Assembly: GCF_913063105.1 (NCBI RefSeq)
Contig: NZ_CAJXYQ010000025.1
Coordinates: forward strand, 1 to 48,420
Origin: an uncultured Draconibacterium sp.
Lineage (GTDB): Bacteria > Bacteroidota > Bacteroidia > Bacteroidales > Prolixibacteraceae
Length of the DNA: 48,420 nt
Reading direction: 5' to 3'
Notes under the pieces: generated by a model
Database searches by the model: none
The model's input: only the letters and a program-made list of their open reading frames with translations
Told to the model about the DNA's origin: nothing
Made by a program: the position numbers and the translations under genes
Shown here: in pieces, positions 15,982 through 24,503 of the stretch
How the letters are laid out: each line of letters begins with the position of its first letter
Numbering within the stretch: position 1 is the stretch's first letter

Positions 15982-16560
15982 ATGACGACTGCAAAATTTA
16001 TAACTTTTTTACTCATTGGTATAGGATTAAGTTTCGACTCCTTTGCTGTTTCCGTTTCGTGCGGATTAATGAAAAGAGAAATCAAATTTAACCAGGCAGC
16101 TCTGGTAGCTGCATCACTGGCTTTTTTCCAGGCACTATTCCCCGTACTTGGATGGCTAGTAGGTGAAGCGTTAAAAGACCTGATTGCCTCTGTAGATCAT
16201 TGGATAGCCTTTGGGTTACTTGCTTTTATTGGCGGGAAGATGATTGTTGACGGAATTAAGGAAGATGGGGCTTTAAAAAGTTTTGATCCCTTTAAATGGA
16301 GCGTATTGCTGGGCCTGTCGGTGGCAACCAGTATCGACGCTTTGGTGGTTGGCCTTAGTTTTGGCTTTCTGGATGTTCCAATACTTTACCCGGTGCTGGT
16401 AATTGGCCCGGTTACTTTTATAGCATCAATGCTGGGCATGCTGTTTGGGAAAAGCATATCGGCCAAAAGAAGCCATCAATCTCTAATCGTTGGAGGTATA
16501 ATACTTGTTGCAATTGGCTTAAAAATATTGCTTGAACATCTGTTCCTGCCAACATCTTAG
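15982..16560 (+). CDS. mntP: Manganese efflux pump MntP
   Basis: 192 residues with six predicted membrane helices in two repeated halves. Each half carries the Asp motif of the family: GLSFDSFAVSVSCG (first helix) and GLSVATSIDALVVGLSFG (fourth helix), the acidic residues being needed for manganese export in characterised MntP. The DHWIAFGLLAFIGGKMIVDG segment aligns with the NHWIAF-LGGRMI segment of E. coli MntP. I use the ATG at 15982; a TTG four codons earlier lies in the promoter box. No manganese riboswitch (yybP-ykoY) is evident in the short leader. Confidence 0.9.
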   Translation: MTTAKFITFLLIGIGLSFDSFAVSVSCGLMKREIKFNQAALVAASLAFFQALFPVLGWLVGEALKDLIASVDHWIAFGLLAFIGGKMIVDGIKEDGALKSFDPFKWSVLLGLSVATSIDALVVGLSFGFLDVPILYPVLVIGPVTFIASMLGMLFGKSISAKRSHQSLIVGGIILVAIGLKILLEHLFLPTS

Positions 16561-16632
16561 TGTCTTTTCTTGTTTTCATGAATAAAATGCCTGGAGAAAA
16601 ACGTAATTTCACCACTTTAAAAACAAAATTTA

Positions 16633-17082
16633 ATGGCAAAAATAAGAGTTACCAAAAAGTTTCATTTTGAAATGGCCCATGCACTCTACCAGTACGATGG
16701 ATTGTGCCGCAATATACACGGGCATACCTACAATATGGAAGTAACCTTGCTGGGCGAAATAAAACACGAGGAAGGCCACCCAAAAGACGGAATGGTACTG
16801 GATTTTGGAAAGCTCAAAAAGCTGGTGAAAGACAAAATTGTTTCGGTCTTCGACCATAGTCTTGTGGTAAGCAAAACCTATGCAAATAAACACAAGTCAC
16901 ATCTTTCGGAGATTACAGATCGTGTAATTGTGTTTGATTTTCAACCCACATCAGAAAATATGTGTGTGCATTTTGCTTATATTCTTCAACAAGTATTACC
17001 ATCAAGTGTTTCATTATACAGCATTCGGCTTTACGAAACAGCAACCTCTTACGCCGAATGGTTTGCCGAAGACAACAAGTAA
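16633..17082 (+). CDS. queD: 6-carboxy-5,6,7,8-tetrahydropterin synthase
   Basis: 149 residues of the 6-pyruvoyltetrahydropterin synthase/QueD family. The zinc ligands are His16 (MAHAL), His29 and His31 (NIHGHTY), the catalytic Cys is Cys25, and further active-site residues are in VFDHSLV and RLYETATSYAEW. It converts dihydroneopterin triphosphate to 6-carboxytetrahydropterin on the way to queuosine and preQ1. No queC, queE or queF lies nearby. It precedes polA on the same strand by 26 bases, so co-transcription is likely. Confidence 0.9.
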   Translation: MAKIRVTKKFHFEMAHALYQYDGLCRNIHGHTYNMEVTLLGEIKHEEGHPKDGMVLDFGKLKKLVKDKIVSVFDHSLVVSKTYANKHKSHLSEITDRVIVFDFQPTSENMCVHFAYILQQVLPSSVSLYSIRLYETATSYAEWFAEDNK

Positions 17083-17108
17083 ATTCTAAACCCTTGAAAA
17101 TTTAAATT

Positions 17109-19883
17109 ATGCCTGAAAATAAACAGCAAAAACTTTTTCTTTTAGATGCATTTGCACTGATTTACCGTAGTTATTTTGCCTTTATCCGCAATCCGCGTTT
17201 TAACTCAAAAGGGGTAAACACCTCGGCTATGCTTGGGGTAACCAACACCTTAGTTCAGCTTATTGAAAAAGAAAACCCGGAGTACCTTGCGGTAGTTTTT
17301 GATGTTTCGGCCCCAACCTTCAGGCACGAAATGTTTAGCGAATACAAAGCTAACCGCGAAGAAATGCCGGAAGACCTGCGAAAATCAATCCCCTACATTC
17401 GTAAAATTATTGAAGCCTTTAATATTCCGATTATTGAAAAAGCCGGATACGAAGCTGATGATGTTATTGGCACACTGGCCAAAAAGGCAGAAAAAGAAGG
17501 ATTTACTACTTACATGATGACCCCCGATAAAGACTATGCCCAACTGGTTTCGGATAAAGTATTTATGTACAAACCGGGTAAGGGCGGAGGAGATGTTGAA
17601 GTGTGGGGCCTGCCCGAAGTTCAGGAAAATTTTGGCATTGAAACCGCCGACCAGGTAATTGATATTCTCGGGCTAATGGGCGATTCGGCTGATAATATTC
17701 CCGGATGCCCCGGTGTTGGCCCAAAAACTGCCCAAAAACTGATTGCCCAATACGGAAGCATTGAAGCGCTTTATAAAAACACCAACGACCTGAAAGGCAA
17801 ACAAAAAGAGCGGCTGGAAGAAAACGAAGAACAGGTTAAACTTTCAAAAGTTTTAGCAACAATTATAACCGATGCTCCGGTTGATTTTGATAAGAAACAA
17901 CTGATGCGTGATGAGATTAAAAAAGAAGACCTGAAAAAACTTTTTGATGAGCTGGAGTTTAAAACACTTATCTCGAGATTGAAACTTGTTGATGCTCCTG
18001 AATTATCAGCAACACAAGGGACTTTATTTGGCAGCTCTGAAGAAGTTGCACCAGAAATACCGGCTACGAAAGAGAATATATCATCGGTTCCACACCAGTA
18101 TTACCTAATTGAAAACGAATTGCAACGAGCCAGTTTGCGTGCCGAACTTTCCGTTCAGAAAGAATTTTGTTTTGATACCGAAACTACTGGCCTCGACACC
18201 CAGTTAGCTGAGATTGTTTGTATGTCGTTTGCTTTTCGTCCGCACGAAGCTTACTGCGTTACTTTGCCCCCAAACCGCGATGAAGCGCAACAAATAATGA
18301 ATGAATTTAAAGCATTATTTGCCGATACCAACATCACTAAAATTGGTCAAAACATTAAGTTTGACATTCTTATTCTGAACAACTATGGTATTGAAGTAAA
18401 AGGAAAACTATACGATACTATGCTGGCCCATTACCTTGTTCAACCCGATATGAAACACAACCTCGATCAATTGTGTTTGCAATACCTGAATTACGAGAAG
18501 GTACCTACCGAACAGCTGATTGGGAAAAAGGGGAAAAACCAACTAACAATGCGATCGGTGGCTACCGAAAAACTTCGCGACTATGCGTGCGAAGATGCCG
18601 ATTTAACGCTTCAGTTAAAAAATGCCCTGGATCCGGAACTGGATAAAACCAATGTTCGCGAACTTTTTGAAACACTGGAAATGCCTTTAATTCCGGTTTT
18701 GGTAAAAATGGAAAGTACCGGGGTAACACTTAATTCTGAAGAACTGAATAAATACGCAGTTGTTTTGCGCGAGCAAATAATCGACCTTGAAAAAGCCATT
18801 ATTGAGCTTGCCGGCGAAACCTTTAATGTCTCGTCGCCCAAACAGCTGGGACCAATACTTTTTGAGAAACTTAAAATTGACACCAACGCCAAAAAAACCA
18901 AAACCAAACAATACTCTACTTCTGAAGATGTGCTAATTCGTTTGGTTGACAAGCACCCGATTGTACAAAAAATTCTGGATTTCAGGGGCTTAAAAAAGCT
19001 ACTTTCAACTTATGTAGAAGCCTTGCCCCAGCTTGTAAATCCAAAAACCGGAAAAATACACACCTCTTATAATCAGGCAATTGCCGCTACCGGACGTTTA
19101 AGCTCGGTAAATCCCAACCTGCAAAACATTCCTATTCGCGATGCTGCGGGAAGAGAGATAAGAAAAGCCTTCATTCCTTCCGATGATGAGCATACTTTCT
19201 TTTCGGCCGACTACTCGCAAATTGAATTGCGAATTATGGCTGCCCTGAGTGGCGATGAAGAAATGCAACGTGCCTTTAACGAGGGGAAAGATATTCATGC
19301 TATAACGGCTTCGAAAATTTACCAGGTGGAAGAAGAAAAGGTAGATGCCGATATGCGCCGAAAAGCTAAAACAGCAAACTTTGGAATAATTTACGGCATT
19401 TCAGCCTTCGGCTTATCGCAGCGTTTAAATATTCCACGCACAGAAGCCAAGCAGCTTATTGATGGCTATTTCGAGAATTTTCCGAAAATAAAAGCTTTTA
19501 TGGATAAGCAAATAAAATTAGCCCGCGAAAACGGTTATGTTGAAACAATTAAAGGCCGGCGCCGCTACCTAAACGACATAAATTCGGCCAATGCTGTGGT
19601 TCGCGGAATGGCCGAACGAAATGCAGTAAATGCTCCAATTCAAGGTTCTGCTGCTGATATAATTAAAATTGCCATGATTAATATTCATAAAAACATGGAA
19701 GAACAGCAGTTAAAATCGAGAATGATTTTACAGGTACATGACGAACTGAATTTTGATGTGTACAAACCGGAGTTGGATACAATGAAGAAAATGGTAAAAG
19801 AAGAAATGGAAAATGCAGTGAACATTGGTGTGCAATTAACCGTTGAAAGTAATGCCGCTGATAATTGGTTGGATGCTCACTAA
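17109..19883 (+). CDS. polA: DNA polymerase I
   Basis: 924 residues with all three domains. The 5'-nuclease domain (about 1-290) starts LFLLDAFALIYRSYFA. The 3'-5' exonuclease is intact: Asp356 and Glu358 in FDTETTGLDT, with a later CEDADLT motif. The polymerase has motif A (Asp701 in SADYSQIELRI), the O-helix RRKAKTANFGIIYGIS with Phe758, and motif C (Asp878 in QVHDELNFDV). It fills gaps and removes Okazaki primers. Phe at the O-helix position is the form that discriminates against dideoxynucleotides. A 52-codon gene starts three bases after its stop. Confidence 0.97.
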   Translation: MPENKQQKLFLLDAFALIYRSYFAFIRNPRFNSKGVNTSAMLGVTNTLVQLIEKENPEYLAVVFDVSAPTFRHEMFSEYKANREEMPEDLRKSIPYIRKIIEAFNIPIIEKAGYEADDVIGTLAKKAEKEGFTTYMMTPDKDYAQLVSDKVFMYKPGKGGGDVEVWGLPEVQENFGIETADQVIDILGLMGDSADNIPGCPGVGPKTAQKLIAQYGSIEALYKNTNDLKGKQKERLEENEEQVKLSKVLATIITDAPVDFDKKQLMRDEIKKEDLKKLFDELEFKTLISRLKLVDAPELSATQGTLFGSSEEVAPEIPATKENISSVPHQYYLIENELQRASLRAELSVQKEFCFDTETTGLDTQLAEIVCMSFAFRPHEAYCVTLPPNRDEAQQIMNEFKALFADTNITKIGQNIKFDILILNNYGIEVKGKLYDTMLAHYLVQPDMKHNLDQLCLQYLNYEKVPTEQLIGKKGKNQLTMRSVATEKLRDYACEDADLTLQLKNALDPELDKTNVRELFETLEMPLIPVLVKMESTGVTLNSEELNKYAVVLREQIIDLEKAIIELAGETFNVSSPKQLGPILFEKLKIDTNAKKTKTKQYSTSEDVLIRLVDKHPIVQKILDFRGLKKLLSTYVEALPQLVNPKTGKIHTSYNQAIAATGRLSSVNPNLQNIPIRDAAGREIRKAFIPSDDEHTFFSADYSQIELRIMAALSGDEEMQRAFNEGKDIHAITASKIYQVEEEKVDADMRRKAKTANFGIIYGISAFGLSQRLNIPRTEAKQLIDGYFENFPKIKAFMDKQIKLARENGYVETIKGRRRYLNDINSANAVVRGMAERNAVNAPIQGSAADIIKIAMINIHKNMEEQQLKSRMILQVHDELNFDVYKPELDTMKKMVKEEMENAVNIGVQLTVESNAADNWLDAH

Positions 19884-19886
19884 CAA

Positions 19887-20045
19887 ATGAATTACGAAAT
19901 TGACACAGAAGATGATTACCGCGAGGCCTTAGACAGGTTTTTAGCAATTTGCAGCGCACCACAATCGGAAGGTGAGGTTAAAGAAATGTACCTGCTAATG
20001 GCCTTAATGGAAAAATATGAACGCGAGAACTGCTCCTCGAATTAA
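19887..20045 (+). CDS. 52-residue protein resembling the N-terminal segment of HigA-type antitoxins
   Basis: A small gene starting three bases after the polA stop. Its sequence (YEIDTEDDYREALDRFLAI, then SEGEVKEMYLLMALMEKYERE) follows the N-terminal region of HigA/XRE antitoxins (a TE.DY..AL..I..L pattern, then E...L..LVE.YE), but stops where the helix-turn-helix would begin. No toxin gene is adjacent. It has an ATG start, a stop and an acidic helical composition. It could be a domain remnant or a free-standing microprotein that interferes with HigA-like partners; it could also be a chance resemblance. Confidence 0.5.
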   Translation: MNYEIDTEDDYREALDRFLAICSAPQSEGEVKEMYLLMALMEKYERENCSSN

Positions 20046-20070
20046 TTCGTTTTTTAGCAACTCTATGTTA

Positions 20071-20997
20071 CTATTGGTCAAAAACCGTTCGAATAGCAGA
20101 CCTATATTTATTCATTTCTTTTGCTTTATTAACCAGTTTCAATACCTTTTTATGAGCAGGGAAACTATGTGAAAAATAAATCCAAAACTGCTTCATTTTA
20201 TTCAAGGCATTGCCTTCGTTATCCATGGCTTCCAGATAGCCTTCCAACACGTATTTATGAAATAAAAAAAGCAAACTATCGCGCTTCTCTTTTGACAATT
20301 GCACGCCCATAATTTCATTCGGCAGCAAGGGATTCATCAGAACTCCACGTCCCAACATCCAGGTGTTTGTTTGCAAAAACACCTCTTTTTTTTCCGTGTA
20401 AGTTTTTACTGAAAAAATATCGCCATTATAAACAAGCCTGTGCTTTAACTGCTGACGGGCAAACAAATAGGCATTCTCGTCAATTTCTCCAGAATACAAC
20501 TGGCTGGCTATACGAGGATGATAAATTACCTCTTTTATTGGAAACTGGTTCAGCACATCAATCACGGAGCTCAACTCTGAGTCTGATTGCAAACCCGACC
20601 TTAATTTTACCGAAAGTTCTCCTTCAGATGTACTAAAAAAACGTTCCAGTATTTCGTAAACTTTAGCCGGTGTTGCCAACAATCCAGCCCCCTTACCCCG
20701 ATTAGTAACCATCGGATACGGACACCCCAGGTTCAGGTTAATTTCAGCATAATCTAAATCACGAAGTTGCTTCGCCATTAGCGCCAGTTCATTACCATCT
20801 TTAGCGAGCACTTGTGGTACAACACGCATTTGCCGGTTATTCTGTGGCGAAATCTCGCGAAAATACTTCGGTAAAATCTTGTTGTGCTTAAGCGAAATAT
20901 AAGGAATAAAATAAGCATCAATTGAATTAAAAACCGCTGCATGAGCTGCTCTGTAAACAAAATCGGTAAAACCCTGTAATGGAGCCAGGTAAATCAT
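20071..20997 (-). CDS. dus: tRNA-dihydrouridine synthase
   Basis: 308 residues, a TIM-barrel flavoprotein that reduces uridines in the tRNA D-loop. It starts MIYLAPLQGFTDFVYR (FMN-binding Met-Ala-Pro position). The catalytic Cys lies in INLNLGCPYP, then GKGAGLL, VKLRSG, YHPR, YNGDIFS and MLGRGVLMNP complete the phosphate-binding sites. The C-terminal helical RNA-binding part is short (about 245-308). Which uridine it modifies cannot be read from sequence. The frame continues 12 codons upstream, but the ATG at 20997 matches the family start. Convergent with the polA transcript. Confidence 0.92.
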   Translation of the reverse strand: MIYLAPLQGFTDFVYRAAHAAVFNSIDAYFIPYISLKHNKILPKYFREISPQNNRQMRVVPQVLAKDGNELALMAKQLRDLDYAEINLNLGCPYPMVTNRGKGAGLLATPAKVYEILERFFSTSEGELSVKLRSGLQSDSELSSVIDVLNQFPIKEVIYHPRIASQLYSGEIDENAYLFARQQLKHRLVYNGDIFSVKTYTEKKEVFLQTNTWMLGRGVLMNPLLPNEIMGVQLSKEKRDSLLFLFHKYVLEGYLEAMDNEGNALNKMKQFWIYFSHSFPAHKKVLKLVNKAKEMNKYRSAIRTVFDQ

Positions 20998-21117
20998 TAT
21001 TTGCCTCTTGTATCTATTTATATTGTTTTGCAAAGAAACAAAAATTACCTTGTTACTAAGCCTAAATACAGGCTTTAGTTGTTGTTTCTTTTTATCCTTC
21101 TGATTTTAATATTTTGG

Positions 21118-21126
21118 TATCTTTGC
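21118..21126 (+). promoter_or_regulatory. Promoter -7 box (TATCTTTGC) for DUF4271-hemD-rnpA
   Basis: Full match to TAnnTTTGC, ending 11 bases before the DUF4271 ATG. It probably drives the three-gene cluster. Confidence 0.6.
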
Positions 21127-21137
21127 CGCAACAAAAT

Positions 21138-22091
21138 ATGGCGGCAAATTACACATACCAGGATACGATTACAGGAAGAAACCTAATTGAAACTCTTCCG
21201 GTTAATAAATCGATTGAGCATAATTTACAGCGCCAGCGTCCACAATCGTTAACATCGTTTGAAAGGCGCGATACGGTTGTACCCAAACAAGAAAAAAAGA
21301 CCTATACCGCAACTCAAATTAGGCAGTGGCGATTAAACCAGGAGAATAAACTACTTATTGACAGTTCAAAATATATTCAGGCACGTCAACAACACGACCT
21401 AAATACGGAGCAGCTATCAATTCCGAAAGTGGTTCTGCCAAACCGCGAAAGAGATAATTCAAACTCCGATTGGTTAACCATCGTTATTTTTTTAGCCATA
21501 ATCCTGTTTGCTACCATTAGGTATACTTATGCCAAATACATTCAACACCTTTTTTTGTCGTTATTAAATTATGCCACCACGGCACGTATGTTAAACGACA
21601 AAAACTACCCGGTTTTTCATGCTGCATATCGGCTCGATGTTATTTTTTACCTTCTGTTTGCCACCCTAATCTATCAATGTTTAAATCTTTTTAAATGGGA
21701 GAATGCCATGCTGAATCCCCAATATTTTGCATTTGTATTTGGGGCTGTTTTACTTTACTTTTTTGGCAAAAAACTTATTTACACAGTGTTAGGATTGCTG
21801 TTTGAAACGCAAAATGAAACAAGGGAATACTTGTTTAATATGGATAATTTTAACCGTTCGCTCAGTATAGTTCTTTTGCCAATTGTTGTTTTAGTGGCCT
21901 ATGCTCCCCTTCAAACCCCTTTATTTATAGCTCTTTCAGGCATTGTAATACTTTGTATTTTTAACCTTATGTTACTTCGCAGGGGGATTATTATATTATT
22001 GAAAAAACAATTTTCGTTATATTATCTGTTTTTATACCTTTGTACCCTTGAAATTTTACCCTTGCTTTTAATTTATAAAGTTGTTGTTTGA
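21138..22091 (+). CDS. DUF4271 family membrane protein
   Basis: 317 residues. A polar N-terminal stretch of about 108 residues is followed by six or seven hydrophobic helices (beginning at WLTIVIFLAIILFATIRY) and ends in a hydrophobic tail, LEILPLLLIYKVVV. This matches DUF4271, a Bacteroidota family usually found next to hemD. Its function is unknown. The ATG at 21138 is used; the frame runs eight codons upstream through the promoter box. hemD follows 37 bases downstream. Confidence 0.8.
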   Translation: MAANYTYQDTITGRNLIETLPVNKSIEHNLQRQRPQSLTSFERRDTVVPKQEKKTYTATQIRQWRLNQENKLLIDSSKYIQARQQHDLNTEQLSIPKVVLPNRERDNSNSDWLTIVIFLAIILFATIRYTYAKYIQHLFLSLLNYATTARMLNDKNYPVFHAAYRLDVIFYLLFATLIYQCLNLFKWENAMLNPQYFAFVFGAVLLYFFGKKLIYTVLGLLFETQNETREYLFNMDNFNRSLSIVLLPIVVLVAYAPLQTPLFIALSGIVILCIFNLMLLRRGIIILLKKQFSLYYLFLYLCTLEILPLLLIYKVVV

Positions 22092-22128
22092 ATAAGAAGG
22101 GGGAAAGTCTCATTAAAAGCATAAAATT

Positions 22129-22875
22129 TTGAAAGTCAAGAGCATTTTAGTTTCACAACCAGAGCCAAGTACAGCTAAATCGCCGTACTTCGAGTTGGCA
22201 GAAAAAAATGGGTTGAAGATTGATTTCAGACCATTTATTCAAGTTGAAGGAGTTCCTGCAAAAGAATTTCGCCAAACACGAATTCAGATACTGGAGCATA
22301 CGGCTGTAATTTTTACAAGCCGCACTGCTATCGATCATTTTTTTAGAGTTGCACAGGAGCTGCGCATCACTGTGCCCGATTCTATGAAGTATTTCTGTAT
22401 TTCTGAGGCTACGGCATTTTATTTGCAAAAGTACATCGTATACCGCAAGCGTAAGATTTTTTATGCTGATGGCCGATTTACCGACCTTGTTAATGTAATG
22501 AAGAAGCATAAAGATGAAAAATTTCTTGTGCCGCTATCTGATATTCATAAACAAGAAATTCCAAGCCTGCTTGATAAGGGAGGATACTCGTATACCAAAG
22601 CAATTTTATACCGCACAGTAAGTGCCGATCTTTCAGATCTGGCAGATATAAAATACGATGTTCTCGTATTTTTTAGTCCTTCCGGAATAAAATCACTGTA
22701 CCAAAACTTCCCGGATTTTGAGCAAAATTCAACGCGTATAGCCTGTTTCGGGCCATCAACGGCAAAAGCCGTTCGCGATGCCGGACTAAGGCTGGATATT
22801 GAAGCTCCTACTGCCCAGGCGCCATCAATGACTATGGCCTTGGATCAGTACATCAAAAAGAGTAATAAGAATTAA
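22129..22875 (+). CDS. hemD: Uroporphyrinogen-III synthase (TTG start)
   Basis: Cyclises hydroxymethylbilane with inversion of ring D, the branch to haem, sirohaem and corrinoids. 248 residues: KSILVSQPEPSTAKSPYFELAEKNGLKIDFRPFIQVEGVPAKEFR at the N-terminus is characteristic of the Bacteroidota enzyme. The first domain has IFTSRTAIDHFF, the second DVLVFFSPSGIKSLY and RIACFGPSTAKAV, the region where the substrate binds. The start is TTG at 22129: the typical family N-terminus begins at this codon, and no in-frame ATG occurs before the conserved region. It lies between DUF4271 and rnpA in a probable operon. Confidence 0.9.
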   Translation: MKVKSILVSQPEPSTAKSPYFELAEKNGLKIDFRPFIQVEGVPAKEFRQTRIQILEHTAVIFTSRTAIDHFFRVAQELRITVPDSMKYFCISEATAFYLQKYIVYRKRKIFYADGRFTDLVNVMKKHKDEKFLVPLSDIHKQEIPSLLDKGGYSYTKAILYRTVSADLSDLADIKYDVLVFFSPSGIKSLYQNFPDFEQNSTRIACFGPSTAKAVRDAGLRLDIEAPTAQAPSMTMALDQYIKKSNKN

Positions 22876-22936
22876 ATAGAAAAATATATACTTTTGAAAG
22901 GCCGTCCGTCGTTTGACGTATGGCCTTTACTATTTT

Positions 22937-23377
22937 ATGCCTATAGTTGATAAAATATCGCCTCAGGGTTCTTTCGGCTTTAAAAAGAAGGAACATTTAT
23001 GCAGCAAAAAGCTAATTGACAAACTGTTTGCTGAAGGTGAATCGTTTTTATCTTTTCCGATTAAAGTGGTTTATATCGCCTCTGATCTTACAACTAAAGT
23101 ACCTGTTCAGGCTGCTTTCACGGTGAGTAAAAAAACATTTAAAAGAGCAGTGAAACGAAACCGCATTAAAAGACTAATGCGTGAAGCTTATCGTTTGAAT
23201 AAAAATATTCTATTGCCACTCCCTGAGAATCAGCAACTGGCTGTTTTTTTCATTTTTATTGGTAAAGAACTGTATGATTACAACAGAATAGAAAATGGAA
23301 TAAAAAAGGCGCTTTTCAAATTGTCAGCTCTTCATTCGGATGCACCCGCTAATAACACAAAAAAAACTCCGGAATAA
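22937..23377 (+). CDS. rnpA: Ribonuclease P protein component
   Basis: 146 residues. The signature KRAVKRNRIKRLMREAYR (RNR box, about residues 68-85) binds the RNase P RNA, and the fold starts FKKKEHLCSKKLIDKLF. The protein subunit helps the ribozyme process tRNA 5' ends. I use the ATG at 22937; a TTG eight codons earlier gives an unlikely N-terminus. rpmH, its neighbour in many bacteria, is not present; in Bacteroidota linkage to hemD is usual. The C-terminal tail runs into a terminator hairpin. Confidence 0.93.
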   Translation: MPIVDKISPQGSFGFKKKEHLCSKKLIDKLFAEGESFLSFPIKVVYIASDLTTKVPVQAAFTVSKKTFKRAVKRNRIKRLMREAYRLNKNILLPLPENQQLAVFFIFIGKELYDYNRIENGIKKALFKLSALHSDAPANNTKKTPE

Positions 23378-23388
23378 AATCCCGGAGC
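23361..23388. terminator. Terminator between rnpA and the DAHP synthase gene
   Basis: CTCCGG (23367-23372) pairs with CCGGAG (23382-23387) over a loop containing the rnpA stop codon; A-rich and U-rich sides suggest use in both directions for the two convergent genes. Confidence 0.6.
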
Positions 23389-23409
23389 TGTTCTTTGTAT
23401 TCTCATTAT

Positions 23410-24501
23410 TTACTCTTCATCCATTATTTCAGTCTGCATACGAACAGAATCTTCGTGAATTAACTGAAAAAGTATTTTAACAAACGTTTCGTTAATACTC
23501 ATACTTTTCCCCAGATTTACCCGGTTTTCCATCAACTGGGTCCAACGATTCATTTGCAAAGCTGTAACATTATTATCGCGTTTATACTGTCCAATTTGTT
23601 TAACAATTTCAACGCGCGATGCAAGCGTTTCGAGCAGTTCAGCATCAATTGCATCAATTCGGTTACGAAGCACATCAAGTTGGTTTTCAAAATCAGGGTT
23701 GTCGGCATTTTCATAACGGATAACCAGTTTATCAAGTAGTTTTCCAAGATCAGCAGGCGTGAGTTGCTGACCGGCGTCACTTAATGCACACGAAGGATCG
23801 CGATGCGATTCAAGCATTAAGCCCTCCATTCCCATATCAAAAGCTTTTTGAGAGATTTCAAAAAGATACTCACGTGTTCCGGCAATATGACTTGGATCAC
23901 AAATTACGGGTAAGTTTGGCAGTGTTCGTTTTAATTCGATTACTGTTTTCCAGTTGGGATAATTGCGGTATTTTGTTTGACGAAATGGAGTAAATCCCCG
24001 ATGGATTCCCACAATATTTTTAATACCAGCCTGGTTAATTCTTTCAATGGCTCCTACCCAAAGTTGCACATCGGGGTTCACCGGATTTTTTATCATCACC
24101 ACCGCATCAGTACCTTTCACTACATCTGCAATTTCCTGCACTACAAAAGGGCTGGCTGTTGATCGGGCACCAATCCATAACACGTCCAATCCTGCTTTTA
24201 GGCATTCTTCAGTATGCTGGGCGTTGGCCACTTCGGTACCAACCGGCAAGCCGGTTTCTTCTTTTACCTGTTGCAGCCATTTCAATCCAATCGATCCAAC
24301 GCCCTCAAACGATCCCGGGCGTGTTCTGGGTTTCCATACCCCTCCCCTAAAAACAAAAACGCGCTTATCTTTAGCCAGTAAACGGGCAGTTTCCATGGTT
24401 TGTTCTTCCGTCTCAAGACTACACGGTCCTGAGATCAGCAATGGATTGTCGATATTTGGCAACCATGCTTTTATCGGATTAATGTCTAATTTCAATGTCA
24501 T
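23410..24501 (-). CDS. Bifunctional DAHP synthase/chorismate mutase
   Basis: 363 residues. Residues 1 to about 255 are a class I-beta 3-deoxy-7-phosphoheptulonate synthase (ISGPCSLETEEQ; VFRGGVWKPRTRPGSFEG; GARSTASP; KNPVNPD; VICDPSHIAG; ESHRDP), the entry to the shikimate route. Residues about 268-350 form an AroQ-type chorismate mutase (LDVLRNRIDAIDAELLETLASRVEIVKQIGQYKRDN). The C-terminal mutase domain can both isomerise chorismate and gate feedback control of the synthase. It starts two bases after the tyrA stop, so the pair channels chorismate to prephenate and then hydroxyphenylpyruvate. Confidence 0.93.
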   Translation of the reverse strand: MTLKLDINPIKAWLPNIDNPLLISGPCSLETEEQTMETARLLAKDKRVFVFRGGVWKPRTRPGSFEGVGSIGLKWLQQVKEETGLPVGTEVANAQHTEECLKAGLDVLWIGARSTASPFVVQEIADVVKGTDAVVMIKNPVNPDVQLWVGAIERINQAGIKNIVGIHRGFTPFRQTKYRNYPNWKTVIELKRTLPNLPVICDPSHIAGTREYLFEISQKAFDMGMEGLMLESHRDPSCALSDAGQQLTPADLGKLLDKLVIRYENADNPDFENQLDVLRNRIDAIDAELLETLASRVEIVKQIGQYKRDNNVTALQMNRWTQLMENRVNLGKSMSINETFVKILFQLIHEDSVRMQTEIMDEE

Positions 24502-24503
24502 GA

